Assembly: GCA_026417375.1 (NCBI GenBank)
Contig: JAOADJ010000043.1
Span: forward strand, 1 to 33,526
Reading direction: 5' to 3'
Length of the DNA: 33,526 nucleotides
Origin: Melioribacteraceae bacterium
Lineage (GTDB): Bacteria > Bacteroidota > Ignavibacteria > Ignavibacteriales > Melioribacteraceae
Of this stretch, positions 1-8,235 are shown piece after piece. The notes below the pieces were generated by a model. The model was not told where the DNA came from, did no database searches, and worked only from the letters and a program-made list of their open reading frames with translations. Within the stretch, counting starts at the first letter, position 1. Every line of letters starts with the position of its first letter. A program made the position numbers and the translations under genes.

Positions 1-56
1 AAACTGATTTGATTTTGATGATATGGCTTAAATATTACTTTCCCGCTTTGTCCCAT
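1..56 (-). CDS. IS1182-family transposase, N-terminal fragment
   Basis: Reading the minus strand from the ATG at 56 gives 18 codons, MGQSGKVIFKPYHQNQIS, before the window ends. The stretch FKPYxQNQIS is the characteristic opening of IS1182-family (DDE) transposases, which cut and rejoin the ends of their element. A Shine-Dalgarno-like AAAGGA lies about 7 bases upstream on the minus strand, which supports this start. The gene is partial only because the window stops; nothing seen suggests decay. The C-terminus of the same kind of protein, in the same orientation, lies at 33457-33526. Confidence 0.82.
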   Translation of the reverse strand, partial: MGQSGKVIFKPYHQNQIS

Positions 57-108
57 TTATTTTTCCTTTCTTCTTCAGACAAACTTATTTAAATCTTTTC
101 TATTTTAC

Positions 109-136
109 AAAAAAGGCTGCCCTTTTGAGACAGCCT
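109..136 (-). terminator. Hairpin with T-run inside the IS end
   Basis: AGGCTG (114-119) pairs with CAGCCT (131-136) around an 11-base loop. On the minus strand the stem is followed by six T residues. It lies downstream of the minus-strand DUF192 gene and upstream of the transposase start. It can therefore end transcription of the host gene and shield the transposase from read-through. Such shielding is a known habit of insertion sequences; its use here is inferred. Confidence 0.6.
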
Positions 137-158
137 CTACGTTTTTATATTTAAATAA

Positions 159-722
159 TTAATTTCTTCTCCAAACAATTTTATCACCTTCTTTAATACC
201 AAAGTTATCACAATAACCAGCATTAACTTCCACAACAAATTTTGCAGGTTTAATTGATGGTAAAGAAGTGTCATTCATTGGTTTGGCATTTTTAATAATT
301 CGTACAATTTCCATTTTAGAATTAACATATATAATATCTAAAGGCAAAATTGTGTTATGCATCCAAAAAGCTTGCGGTGCTTCATAATCGAAAATAAAAA
401 GCATACCCTGGTTTTGTTCCATTTTATCCCTAAACATTAATCCAAGTTGACGTTGTTCATCAGTATCTGCAATTTCAATATCAATACTCGAAATTAAATT
501 ACCTTTTGAATCATTAAATGATAGTTCACCTTCTTTGGTAAATGAATAAACAGTTTTGCTGCTCATCGCATTCTCCACCTGTTCATTAACAGTTTCTTTA
601 TTTGTAAATAAATTTGAAAAAACAAAAAATGCAATGAAAGATATTAAAACAATAACAGTAATAATTTGCGTTAATTTGTTTTTTTTCGCTGGTCTTCTAC
701 TATTTTGATTATTTTTGCTCAT
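159..722 (-). CDS. DUF192 family membrane-anchored protein
   Basis: A 187-residue protein of the DUF192 family, whose biochemical role is not established. A basic, polar start (residues 1-15) is followed by one hydrophobic segment at about 17-38, so it is probably a membrane-anchored or lipid-free exported protein. The DUF192 domain fills about residues 75-185 and shows the family signatures RQLGLMFR, GMLFIFDY, FWMHNTILPLDIIYV and VVEVNAGY. The length suits one domain plus an anchor. It is the first host gene next to the insertion sequence, its stop being about 20 bases from the IS end, so its natural downstream terminator may have been displaced. No pathway can be assigned. Confidence 0.9.
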   Translation of the reverse strand: MSKNNQNSRRPAKKNKLTQIITVIVLISFIAFFVFSNLFTNKETVNEQVENAMSSKTVYSFTKEGELSFNDSKGNLISSIDIEIADTDEQRQLGLMFRDKMEQNQGMLFIFDYEAPQAFWMHNTILPLDIIYVNSKMEIVRIIKNAKPMNDTSLPSIKPAKFVVEVNAGYCDNFGIKEGDKIVWRRN

Positions 723-773
723 AAGAATAAATATTTTGTTGGTATCAAAATTAATAATTTTTAGTTGGAAAAT

Positions 774-1622
774 ATGAGTTCAAAAATTTTATTTAGAGAA
801 AAAATAACTCTTGAACCAATTCAGGAAAAAATGATTTCAAATGGTTGGGGTGAAGATGTAATTAAAAATACAATTACAGAAAAAATTATATATGAATCTG
901 ATGGATTAAAAATAAAAGGTTACATTTCATATCCAATTGATAATTCAAAAAAGTTTCCATGCATTATTTGGTGTCGGGGAGGTGTTGGTGATTATGGTGC
1001 AATTGATGAATTTAATGCGAGAGGAATTTTCGGACAAATAGCAAGTTGGGGTTATGTTGTTTTTTCAACTCAGTATCGTGGAAATGATGGAAGTGAAGGA
1101 AGAGATGAAATTGGTGGAGCTGATATTAATGATGTTTTGAATTTAATTCCATTGGCAGATGAAATTCAAAATGCTGATAAAAATATTTGGGGAATTGAAG
1201 GATGGAGTCGGGGTGGTATGATGACTTATTTGTGTTTAACTAAAACAAATTTATTTAAGGCAGCTGTTACCGTTGGTGCAATATCAAATTTGGATTGTGA
1301 AAACAACAGCACTTATTATAAATATTTAGAAAATATAAATGTAAATATTAATGAAGTAAAAAATCTTTATGATGAATGTTATAATCGTTCAGTAATAAAT
1401 TTTCCTGAAAAAATATCTACCAATACAAATCTTCTGATTATTCATGGGTTGAATGATGAAATTGTATCGCCTAATAATTCAATTGAATTGTCAAAAAAAT
1501 TAAATGAATTAAAATTCCATCATAAAATTGAATTAATAGAAGAAGGTGATCATTTTTTGAAAAATCATAGAGAAATTGTAAATAATTTGAAAAGAGATTG
1601 GTACAAAAAATATTTACAGTGA
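774..1622 (+). CDS. Alpha/beta hydrolase (prolyl oligopeptidase-like, S9 fold)
   Basis: A 282-residue serine hydrolase of the alpha/beta fold without a signal peptide, so probably cytoplasmic. The nucleophile elbow GWSRGG places the catalytic serine at S145. D228 in HGLNDEIVSP and H260 in EEGDHFL complete a convincing triad, and the oxyanion-type segment WCRGG lies near residue 68. These features resemble the peptidase S9/dienelactone hydrolase group; the substrate (peptide or ester) cannot be told. The ATG at 774 is preferred, but the frame is open to a TTG at 765, which would add three residues. Its stop overlaps by 9 bases the stop of the convergent glycosidase gene, so no terminator separates the two. 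Confidence 0.85.
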   Translation: MSSKILFREKITLEPIQEKMISNGWGEDVIKNTITEKIIYESDGLKIKGYISYPIDNSKKFPCIIWCRGGVGDYGAIDEFNARGIFGQIASWGYVVFSTQYRGNDGSEGRDEIGGADINDVLNLIPLADEIQNADKNIWGIEGWSRGGMMTYLCLTKTNLFKAAVTVGAISNLDCENNSTYYKYLENINVNINEVKNLYDECYNRSVINFPEKISTNTNLLIIHGLNDEIVSPNNSIELSKKLNELKFHHKIELIEEGDHFLKNHREIVNNLKRDWYKKYLQ

Positions 1623-3314
1623 ACCAAATTTTAATTCAAACTCTTTTTTTGAATTTATAAAATTAATTTTTATCGATTCATACTTTTGTGAAATATTCGA
1701 GATGTCAATAATATTTTTTCCTTTTAAAATATTTTCTTCTTTTAATAAAGAGTAAATTTTATTTAGCCCAAAATAAATTTCAATTTTATCATTCAGATTA
1801 GATTCTACAATCAAAAATTTCTCTAAATCATTTTTTTTATAAAAGACCGGTTTATTAATATTAAACCCAGAATCAAAAAGTTCTTTCATCTTTGGAATTT
1901 CAATTTCAATAACGTTTGTTGGTTCAATACTTTCTTTCCAAAGTTTATTAATTGATTTTAAGGCAAAATAATATTTTACTTTTTTAGGTTTATTAATAGA
2001 AATTGTAACATAATTGTTATCTGCAGGAATAACATCAAATAAGTTTTCTTCATTTGTTTTTGAATTTATTTTTGGAAGATTATAAATGGAAAAATATTCA
2101 ACACTATCTGCATTACTATTTTTCTCTAAATCCCAAAATAAAGTAAATAATTTATCATCATCATTTTTTTTAAAAGACAAATTAAATGGTTGCGGAGGAT
2201 ATTTATTTATCAACCAGGGCATTTCAGTTGGAAATGTTTTATAATCAAATAAATTAAAATTATAGTCTTTTATATTTTCATATCTGAAAAATGCAACTCC
2301 ACTTGATTTTAATTTGCGGGACAAATTTATCAAATCATTAATTTGAGGTTTAACATTATCTTTAAAAGCACCAATACCCAGAATTATATTTCTTCCATTA
2401 GAATTTTCTATCCAATCTTTGGCAAGAATATCGAATTTAGGATTCTCATCAAGCGCCCAATAAATTTGTGGAGATAAATAATCAACTATTTTTTCTTTAA
2501 GCCAGCCATACGAATCCTGATATAAATCGGAATAACTTTCCCAGCTTATCATTCCTTTTAGTTTTCTATAAACACCAATTGGAGAAGCACCAACTTTAAT
2601 TTCGGGGCGTAATGATTTAACTTTATCATATATTTCTTTTACTAACGAATTAATATTTTTTCTTCTAAACTCATCTCTCGGTAAACCTTTTCCATGAACT
2701 TGAAAAGAAAAATCATCTTCAAAATTTTTTCCGGGGTAGCGAATGTAGTCCAAATTAATTCCATCTACATCATAATTTTCAACCATTTCTAAAATTAAAT
2801 CTGATAAATAATTTCTCACTTCAGGCAATCCGGCATCTAACCAAAAAGATTTTTCATTTTGATTTTTATATTCAACAATCCATTCGGGTTTTCGTTGTGC
2901 AATATGATTTGGATTGGTAAAAATTTTATCTTCATTTCCAGAAAAAACCAAGTTCATATTTAACCAAGCATGAATTTCAATTCCATGATAATGTGCTTGT
3001 TCAATAGCAAACTGAAGTGGGTCGTAAGATGCATCGCCATCAACTTCGCCGGTAATATAATATGATAATGGTTCGAATGACGATTTGAATAATACAGTTC
3101 CATTGAAACGTACTTGAAAAAAAACTGTATTAAAATTTTTTTCTTTAAGATTATCAAAAATTTCAATTAATGATTTTTTTTGTTTCTCAACATCATATGT
3201 TGATGGAGGCCAATCAAGTCTATAATTTGTTGCTATCCAAACTGCTCTTGTTTCTCTTGATTGTGAATAAAGATTCGATAAGATAATTAATATTAATAAA
3301 AATATTTTTTTCAT
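1614..3314 (-). CDS. GHL10-type family 10 glycosylhydrolase-like protein (DUF187)
   Basis: A 566-residue secreted protein. Residues 1-17 form a signal peptide ending at YSQ. Residues about 20-330 match the GHL10 (DUF187) domain, a TIM-barrel glycosidase relative: the opening ETRAVWIATN, the segment FFQVRFNG, and DGINLDYIRYP, in which the aspartates and glutamate-like positions are expected in the active site. The rest (about 370-566) is probably Ig/fibronectin-like beta-strand material with no recognised name. Family members are linked to cell-wall or polysaccharide cleavage, but the substrate is unknown. Its ATG overlaps the stop of aroB (ATGA), so it is probably translated from the aroK-aroB message, an odd partner for shikimate genes. 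Confidence 0.85.
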   Translation of the reverse strand: MKKIFLLILIILSNLYSQSRETRAVWIATNYRLDWPPSTYDVEKQKKSLIEIFDNLKEKNFNTVFFQVRFNGTVLFKSSFEPLSYYITGEVDGDASYDPLQFAIEQAHYHGIEIHAWLNMNLVFSGNEDKIFTNPNHIAQRKPEWIVEYKNQNEKSFWLDAGLPEVRNYLSDLILEMVENYDVDGINLDYIRYPGKNFEDDFSFQVHGKGLPRDEFRRKNINSLVKEIYDKVKSLRPEIKVGASPIGVYRKLKGMISWESYSDLYQDSYGWLKEKIVDYLSPQIYWALDENPKFDILAKDWIENSNGRNIILGIGAFKDNVKPQINDLINLSRKLKSSGVAFFRYENIKDYNFNLFDYKTFPTEMPWLINKYPPQPFNLSFKKNDDDKLFTLFWDLEKNSNADSVEYFSIYNLPKINSKTNEENLFDVIPADNNYVTISINKPKKVKYYFALKSINKLWKESIEPTNVIEIEIPKMKELFDSGFNINKPVFYKKNDLEKFLIVESNLNDKIEIYFGLNKIYSLLKEENILKGKNIIDISNISQKYESIKINFINSKKEFELKFGSL

Positions 3315-4390
3315 ATAAAAAGAGATAAACCTTTCTCTAAAGATTTTACAATTAATATTTTTTCTGCCTCAACATCAATAAAAATATGTCCGGGTTCTTT
3401 CACTAATACAAATTTAATTTTTCCATTCCTGTTTTTTTTATCTCTCAACATTATTTTATATATAGATTCAATATTTGCATTGTTGATTGAAATTAGGTTT
3501 TGAAATAAGAGAGGAAGTTTTAGTAAGGAATTCAAATCTTTATGATTAATTAATTCTAAATAAAATGATAAATAAAGTGAACATGTAATTCCGATAATTA
3601 CTGCCTGACCATGTTTAATTTTATGATTTTGATCAATTTCAATTGCATGACCAAATGTATGACCAAGATTTAAAATTTTTCTTAATCCAATTTCTCTTTC
3701 ATCATTTTCAACAACATTTGTTTTGAAAGAGATACTTTTTGCTATAAGTTTTTCAATATCATTAATATTATTATTTAATACTTTGTTTAATGTTGATTTA
3801 TAAAAATTATCACCCGTCAGAAAATAATATTTTGCAACTTCACCTAATCCACAAAGAAGTTCATCATTTGGTAAGGTTGATAAAAATAAAGTATCAATTA
3901 AAACAAAATCGGGTTGAAAAAAAGTGCCAATTAAATTTTTTGTGTCGCCAAAATTAATTCCTGTTTTTCCGCCAACCGAACTATCAACCATTGAAAGTAA
4001 TGTGGTTGGAATTTGAATAAATTTTGTGCCTCTTCCAAAAGATGATGCAACAAATGCTGCTAAATCACCAAGAATACCACCGCCAATAGCAACAATTGTT
4101 GTATCTCTTCCATAAGATTTTTTTATAAGTAAATTGAAAATATTTTTTACTTCTTCTAAGTTTTTATTTTTTTCAGTTGATGTGAATATGTAAAAATATT
4201 TTCTTTTGAAATTGTCAAAAGTATTTTCAATTAAATTCTTATGATGAATAAAAACATTTTTATCAACAATTATGAATAAATTTTCATAAAGATTTTTTTT
4301 GTTGATTAAATCAATAACATTAGTAAAAATGTTTCTTCCAATAAAAATTTCATATGGTTTAGAAGAAGTATTAACTTTTATTTTTTTCAT
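3311..4390 (-). CDS. aroB: 3-dehydroquinate synthase
   Basis: AroB converts DAHP to 3-dehydroquinate, the second step of the shikimate pathway to aromatic amino acids, using NAD and a divalent metal in the cytoplasm. The 359 residues match the usual length. The NAD-binding GGGILGDLAAF, the phosphate/substrate region IPTTLLSMVDSSVGGKTG, and the metal-binding LNLGHTFGHAIE and KHGQAV segments are all present, so the enzyme looks intact. The start overlaps the end of aroK by 20 bases and the stop overlaps the next gene, so the three genes are probably one operon read leftward. The N-terminus lies inside the coding end of aroK, so translation is probably coupled. Confidence 0.97.
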   Translation of the reverse strand: MKKIKVNTSSKPYEIFIGRNIFTNVIDLINKKNLYENLFIIVDKNVFIHHKNLIENTFDNFKRKYFYIFTSTEKNKNLEEVKNIFNLLIKKSYGRDTTIVAIGGGILGDLAAFVASSFGRGTKFIQIPTTLLSMVDSSVGGKTGINFGDTKNLIGTFFQPDFVLIDTLFLSTLPNDELLCGLGEVAKYYFLTGDNFYKSTLNKVLNNNINDIEKLIAKSISFKTNVVENDEREIGLRKILNLGHTFGHAIEIDQNHKIKHGQAVIIGITCSLYLSFYLELINHKDLNSLLKLPLLFQNLISINNANIESIYKIMLRDKKNRNGKIKFVLVKEPGHIFIDVEAEKILIVKSLEKGLSLFI

Positions 4391-4919
4391 TAGTTAAATA
4401 AAAAATTTTTTTTGCAATTTTATCGATTGTTTTACCAAGTGGGCTTAATTCTGTATCTATTATTATATCTGCCATTTCATAATAATGTTTTCTCTTTTCC
4501 ATTAATTCTGTTATTCGTTTAATAAACTCTGTTTCGTTTTTATTATTAAGAACTAGATCTTTAAAAATAGGTCTGTCAGTTTTGTGTTTTAATCTTTTAT
4601 ATAAAGTTGAAGGGGAAACTTTCAGATAAATTATTTTTCCGCTTCTCTTCATCATTTCATAGTTGTTTTGATTTACAATTGTTCCACCACCTAATGAAAT
4701 TACTAAATTATCTTTTTTAACAAGTTCATTAAGAATTTTAGATTCTGCCTCACGAAAATATTGTTCTCCAAATTTTTCAAAAATTTCAACAACTGTTAGT
4801 TTTTCATTTTGTTCAATTTCTCTATCAAGATCATAAAAATCGTAACCAAGCACATTTGCTAAAATTGGTCCAATAGTGCTTTTTCCACTTGTCATAAATC
4901 CAGTTAAAAAAATTTTCAT
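4371..4919 (-). CDS. aroK: Shikimate kinase
   Basis: Shikimate kinase phosphorylates shikimate at the 3-hydroxyl with ATP in the cytoplasm. The 182 residues have the expected size and landmarks: the Walker A loop GFMTSGKST (lysine K13), the Asp pair DLD (D30/D32) that binds magnesium and shikimate, FREAE (R56) and SLGGGT (77-79) lining the shikimate site, and the lid arginine in DRPIF (R116). The gene is followed directly by aroB with a 20-base overlap, a common pairing for this pathway. The reading frame opens 58 bases from the neighbouring beta-barrel gene, with no strong Shine-Dalgarno sequence, as is usual for this AT-rich group. Confidence 0.96.
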   Translation of the reverse strand: MKIFLTGFMTSGKSTIGPILANVLGYDFYDLDREIEQNEKLTVVEIFEKFGEQYFREAESKILNELVKKDNLVISLGGGTIVNQNNYEMMKRSGKIIYLKVSPSTLYKRLKHKTDRPIFKDLVLNNKNETEFIKRITELMEKRKHYYEMADIIIDTELSPLGKTIDKIAKKIFYLTNEKNKS

Positions 4920-4977
4920 TTTTTACTTTGCTCAAAAATCATTTTAAATATAATAATTATTTGAAATATGAGATGAA

Positions 4978-5670
4978 TTAAAAATTATAAACTACACCTA
5001 AAGAAAAAATAATTCCATCAATATTAAGTTTTGAGTAAAATGTTGAAGTGTTTAATAGATAAGTTTTCCCATTATAATTAACGATGTTTGATGTATAACT
5101 GTTTTTCCAAATCAATTCAGGGTCTCTGAATTTCATTTGGAAACGAATAGAAAGAGGTTGATAAAATAAATATTCCATTCCTACAGAAACAGTTATTCCA
5201 TAAGAAAATTTATATAGTTCACTTTTAATTTTCTGATCGCCAATTTCTCTTTTAAAGAAGCCAAAATAACCAGATGAACCACCTCCCATAAAAAAATTAA
5301 AATTTTCGTTTGAAAAAGGTAAATAGTAATAAATAGAAAATTCAATCGGTATAAAAATAATTCCATCATTAGTGTGAACTTGTTCCCCGGATAAATTAAA
5401 ATTATTGTACTTGAAATTTTTGTTTAAATATTCTGTAGATGCTGAAATAAAAATTTCTTCAAAAAATTTTGTTCTAAATTCCAAAGAAACACTGTAAAAA
5501 TTATTAATCTCTATAAAGTTTGATCTTAATACTTTATCTGAAGAAAAAGGATTATAAAACAATTTTGAAGTTGTAGTATAATTACTGCTAATTGCAATAT
5601 TATTTTTCTTAAAGATTTGTGGATAAACAAAATTTGCAATTAGAATTAATATTAAAAATAACTTTTTCAT
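4978..5670 (-). CDS. Putative outer-membrane beta-barrel protein
   Basis: A 230-residue protein with a clear signal peptide (residues 1-18, ending YPQ). The rest alternates polar and hydrophobic/aromatic residues in short strands and ends in the aromatic VVYNF, as in small outer-membrane beta-barrels. GGGSSGYFGFF and SVGMEYLFYQP resemble turns and strands of porin-like (OmpW/OmpA-barrel-like) proteins. I do not recognise a specific family and would not assign a function. It lies between the PPIase terminator and aroK on the same strand, and could be the first gene of the aroK-aroB message or a single-gene unit. Confidence 0.75.
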   Translation of the reverse strand: MKKLFLILILIANFVYPQIFKKNNIAISSNYTTTSKLFYNPFSSDKVLRSNFIEINNFYSVSLEFRTKFFEEIFISASTEYLNKNFKYNNFNLSGEQVHTNDGIIFIPIEFSIYYYLPFSNENFNFFMGGGSSGYFGFFKREIGDQKIKSELYKFSYGITVSVGMEYLFYQPLSIRFQMKFRDPELIWKNSYTSNIVNYNGKTYLLNTSTFYSKLNIDGIIFSLGVVYNF

Positions 5671-5715
5671 TTCGATTAAAAATATAGGAAGTAAAAAATT
5701 AAAGCAAGAAATAAA

Positions 5716-5739
5716 AAAGCCGTCTTGAAAGACGGCTTT
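5716..5739 (-). terminator. Rho-independent terminator of the PPIase gene
   Basis: AAAGCCGTC (5716-5724) and GACGGCTTT (5731-5739) form a perfect 9-bp stem with a 6-base loop. On the minus strand it is followed by a run of T. It begins about 5 bases past the stop codon of the peptidyl-prolyl isomerase gene. It is one of the few GC-rich spots nearby. Confidence 0.88.
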
Positions 5740-5744
5740 AATTT

Positions 5745-7829
5745 TTAGCGGAAGAACAAATATCGGTTATCAACAATGTCTGCATTCTTTTTTAATTGCT
5801 CAACCCATTGACCGAGATAAATATTTCTTTTGTTGTTAATTAATTCTTTTTTTATCGCTTCTTTTTGGAATGCAAATAACTGAGGATCAAATTTTGTTTT
5901 ATAAGTTAATTTTATAAGGTAAACATTATTTGTTCCTTTTACAGGATTAGTCCATTTATTCAAATCAGATTTTAATGCGACTTCAGAAAAAGCAAAATCT
6001 CTTCCAAGTTTTACAATTGAGCCATTTGATGTAAATTCATTTGTAGTATCTATTTTTGCACTTGGCCAAATTGAGAGCGCAACCTGAGGGTCTCCATTAT
6101 CACCAATTTGAGATTTTATTTTCTTAGCAACTTCAAAAGCTTTATCAAGTTTTTTTGTTCTTAACACATTTGGTTTTATAGATTCTTTTACTTCGTCAAA
6201 TGGTTTGATACCAGGTTTAATAATTTCTGAAACCATAGCAACAACATAACCGGAAGGAACTCTGAATACATCACTAACTTCACCAACACTATTTTCGAAA
6301 GCCCATTTAACTAAAGCTCTGTTTATTCCTAAACCTGCAATTGCAGCATCTTCTTCTTTAAATGGTTGTGATTCAATAATATTATATTTCAACATTTTTG
6401 CTTCAGATTCAAAACCATTTTCTTTAGCAACGTAAGCAAAATCTGCAGCATCTTGGAAAATTTTATCTGATGTAGTTGCTGAGATATTTACTTTATTAAC
6501 AATTTTTTCTAAAACAAAATTTTGGTTTGAACGACCAGTTACTTTAATAATATGATAACCAAATTGAGTTTTAACAGGTTTTTGAATTACACCAATTTTA
6601 CCGCTGTAGCAGGCATCTTCAAAAGGTTTAACCATTTGACCTTTGCCAAACCATCCTAAATCACCACCATTTGAAGCACTTCCATCTTGAGATTTTGCTT
6701 TTGCAACTGCTTCAAAATTTGCACCTTTCATTAACTCATTATAAATCTCATCAATTTTTTTCTTGTCTTCGCTATCATTACCAGTTGAACGAACTAAAAT
6801 ATGCGAAGCTCTTACCATTTCATTTTTAGCTGAAACTTTATCTACTAATTTATAAACTACCATTCCTTCCCAGGTTGGAATAGGACCTACAATATCACCT
6901 TTGTTAGCTTTTGTTAAAACATCACGTGCTTCAGCTGCCAAACTTGTAATTGAAACTGTATCTTTTTTATATGGTTGTTCTGAATACATTTGAACATAAG
7001 TTTTGAATGAAGCGGTATCAGCTTTTAATTTTGAAACAATTGCTTCTAAATTTTTCTTAACTAAAAGAGTATCGCTTTGAGAAGGCAAACGATTAAAAAC
7101 GACAAATTTTAATTTTCTTTGAGCTTCAATTTTGAACTCATCAGCATGTTCATCATAATATTTTTTAATGTCATCATCTGAAACTTTAACATCGCTATCA
7201 GGAATTGTGTTTGGATCTATTGCAATGTATTGAGCTTTCATTTTAATATTTTGTTTAATGAAATTTTCATAAGCTTCATTTTCTGTAGCGGTTACAGATG
7301 CAAATAAAATATTCTGAAGTTTTTGTTGTGTTAATCTTTGCCTTTCACGTTCTTCAATAGTAATTAAAATTTCTTTATTACGAGGATCTCTCATAGCAGT
7401 TTCAAATGCTTGTCTGTTGAAAGTTCCGGTAGAATCAGTAAATTGTTGTCTGATATCTACAGGAGGATTAGGACCCATTATTGCATCACGAACTTCATCA
7501 TCAGTAACAATAATTCCATATTCTTTAATTTTTTTGTCGAGCAATTTTTGAGTTACCATCATTTCCCAAACCTGATCCCTGAAATAATCCATTTGTTCTT
7601 CAGAAATTTGCTGACCAGCTTGTTCTTGTTGTTTTCTTAATCTTTCAACTGTATTTGAAAAATCCTGATAAGAAATTTCTTCTCCATCAACAGAGCCAAC
7701 ATTTTGAGATTGAGTTCTTGCAAAATCCAAAACCCTTGAATCTGAAAGAACCATGAAAATAATAAATAAACCACCAACGGTTAAAATAAACCAAGGAGCC
7801 ATACTCCTCATTCGGGCCATCATACCCAT
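5745..7829 (-). CDS. SurA/PpiD-like peptidyl-prolyl cis-trans isomerase
   Basis: A 694-residue periplasmic folding factor anchored in the inner membrane. Residues about 10-31 are one transmembrane segment, followed by a SurA-N-like chaperone region (about 45-200) and a parvulin domain at about 337-433, recognised by RASHILVR, GGDLGWFGKGQMVKPFE and TQFGYHIIKV. A further helical and parvulin-like remnant region reaches the C-terminus. Such proteins help outer-membrane barrels fold, which suits a genome rich in barrels. I chose the ATG at 7829: GGAGG at 7839-7843 (minus strand) lies 9 bases ahead of it, whereas the upstream TTG at 7838 directly abuts that site. A strong terminator follows, so the gene is probably transcribed alone. 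Confidence 0.92.
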   Translation of the reverse strand: MGMMARMRSMAPWFILTVGGLFIIFMVLSDSRVLDFARTQSQNVGSVDGEEISYQDFSNTVERLRKQQEQAGQQISEEQMDYFRDQVWEMMVTQKLLDKKIKEYGIIVTDDEVRDAIMGPNPPVDIRQQFTDSTGTFNRQAFETAMRDPRNKEILITIEERERQRLTQQKLQNILFASVTATENEAYENFIKQNIKMKAQYIAIDPNTIPDSDVKVSDDDIKKYYDEHADEFKIEAQRKLKFVVFNRLPSQSDTLLVKKNLEAIVSKLKADTASFKTYVQMYSEQPYKKDTVSITSLAAEARDVLTKANKGDIVGPIPTWEGMVVYKLVDKVSAKNEMVRASHILVRSTGNDSEDKKKIDEIYNELMKGANFEAVAKAKSQDGSASNGGDLGWFGKGQMVKPFEDACYSGKIGVIQKPVKTQFGYHIIKVTGRSNQNFVLEKIVNKVNISATTSDKIFQDAADFAYVAKENGFESEAKMLKYNIIESQPFKEEDAAIAGLGINRALVKWAFENSVGEVSDVFRVPSGYVVAMVSEIIKPGIKPFDEVKESIKPNVLRTKKLDKAFEVAKKIKSQIGDNGDPQVALSIWPSAKIDTTNEFTSNGSIVKLGRDFAFSEVALKSDLNKWTNPVKGTNNVYLIKLTYKTKFDPQLFAFQKEAIKKELINNKRNIYLGQWVEQLKKNADIVDNRYLFFR

Positions 7830-8015
7830 AAAAATCAACCTCCGATTTTAGAAATAGCTAAAAATTTGAGCGTCAAATTTAGACTAACCACTTGTTAAAT
7901 GCAATTTTATAATAAAAATAATGAATTAGAAGGTTTTAACTGATTCTAACAAAATTGAATTTGCAATGTGTTAGTTACATACCTTATTTTGGCAACATAC
8001 AATTAAAGGATTTTT

Positions 8016-8228
8016 ATGATTTCATTTTTTAATTCATGGCTACCATATTTATATCTTTATGTTGGGGGAGGTTTGTTTTTTTTAGCAGGATTGATTTTAA
8101 TAAGAAAAACAAAAGCAATTGATATGAGATTAAAAAGAGATCGTTTTTGGTGGAAAGTTATGATATTTGGTTTTTTCTATTTCGCTTTTTTTCATGCAAT
8201 TTTAATAATAGCAGCATTATACTGGTGA
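8016..8228 (+). CDS. Small two-helix membrane protein beside the symporter
   Basis: A 70-residue protein with two hydrophobic segments (about 8-28 and 48-69) joined by a basic loop rich in K and R, so both ends probably face outward. AAAGGA (8005-8010) precedes the ATG at good spacing. Its stop lies 7 bases before the sodium symporter, so the two form one unit. Small partner proteins are known for several sodium:solute symporters (for instance the DUF4212 and DUF997 types), but I cannot match this one to either. A role as a subunit or stabiliser of the symporter is an inference from position only. Confidence 0.72.
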   Translation: MISFFNSWLPYLYLYVGGGLFFLAGLILIRKTKAIDMRLKRDRFWWKVMIFGFFYFAFFHAILIIAALYW

Positions 8229-8235
8229 GAAAATT

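Larger units (their letters stand above)
1..138 (-). mobile_element. IS1182-type insertion sequence, transposase-start end (partial)
   Basis: This is the terminal part of an insertion sequence that continues past the left edge. Read on the minus strand from 138, it begins with the repeat AGAGGCTGTCTCAAAAG, which matches AGAGGCCGTCTCAAAAG at 33391-33407 on the plus strand at 16 of 17 bases. The transposase start follows 82 bases inside. The family call comes from the encoded N-terminus and from the resemblance of the repeat to known IS1182-family ends. The exact boundary (134-138) is uncertain and no target duplication was recognised. Confidence 0.8.

Noticed and set aside
5745-7838. PPIase starting at the TTG at 7838
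   Set aside because: GGAGG directly abuts that codon, leaving no spacing; the ATG at 7829 has a 9-base gap.
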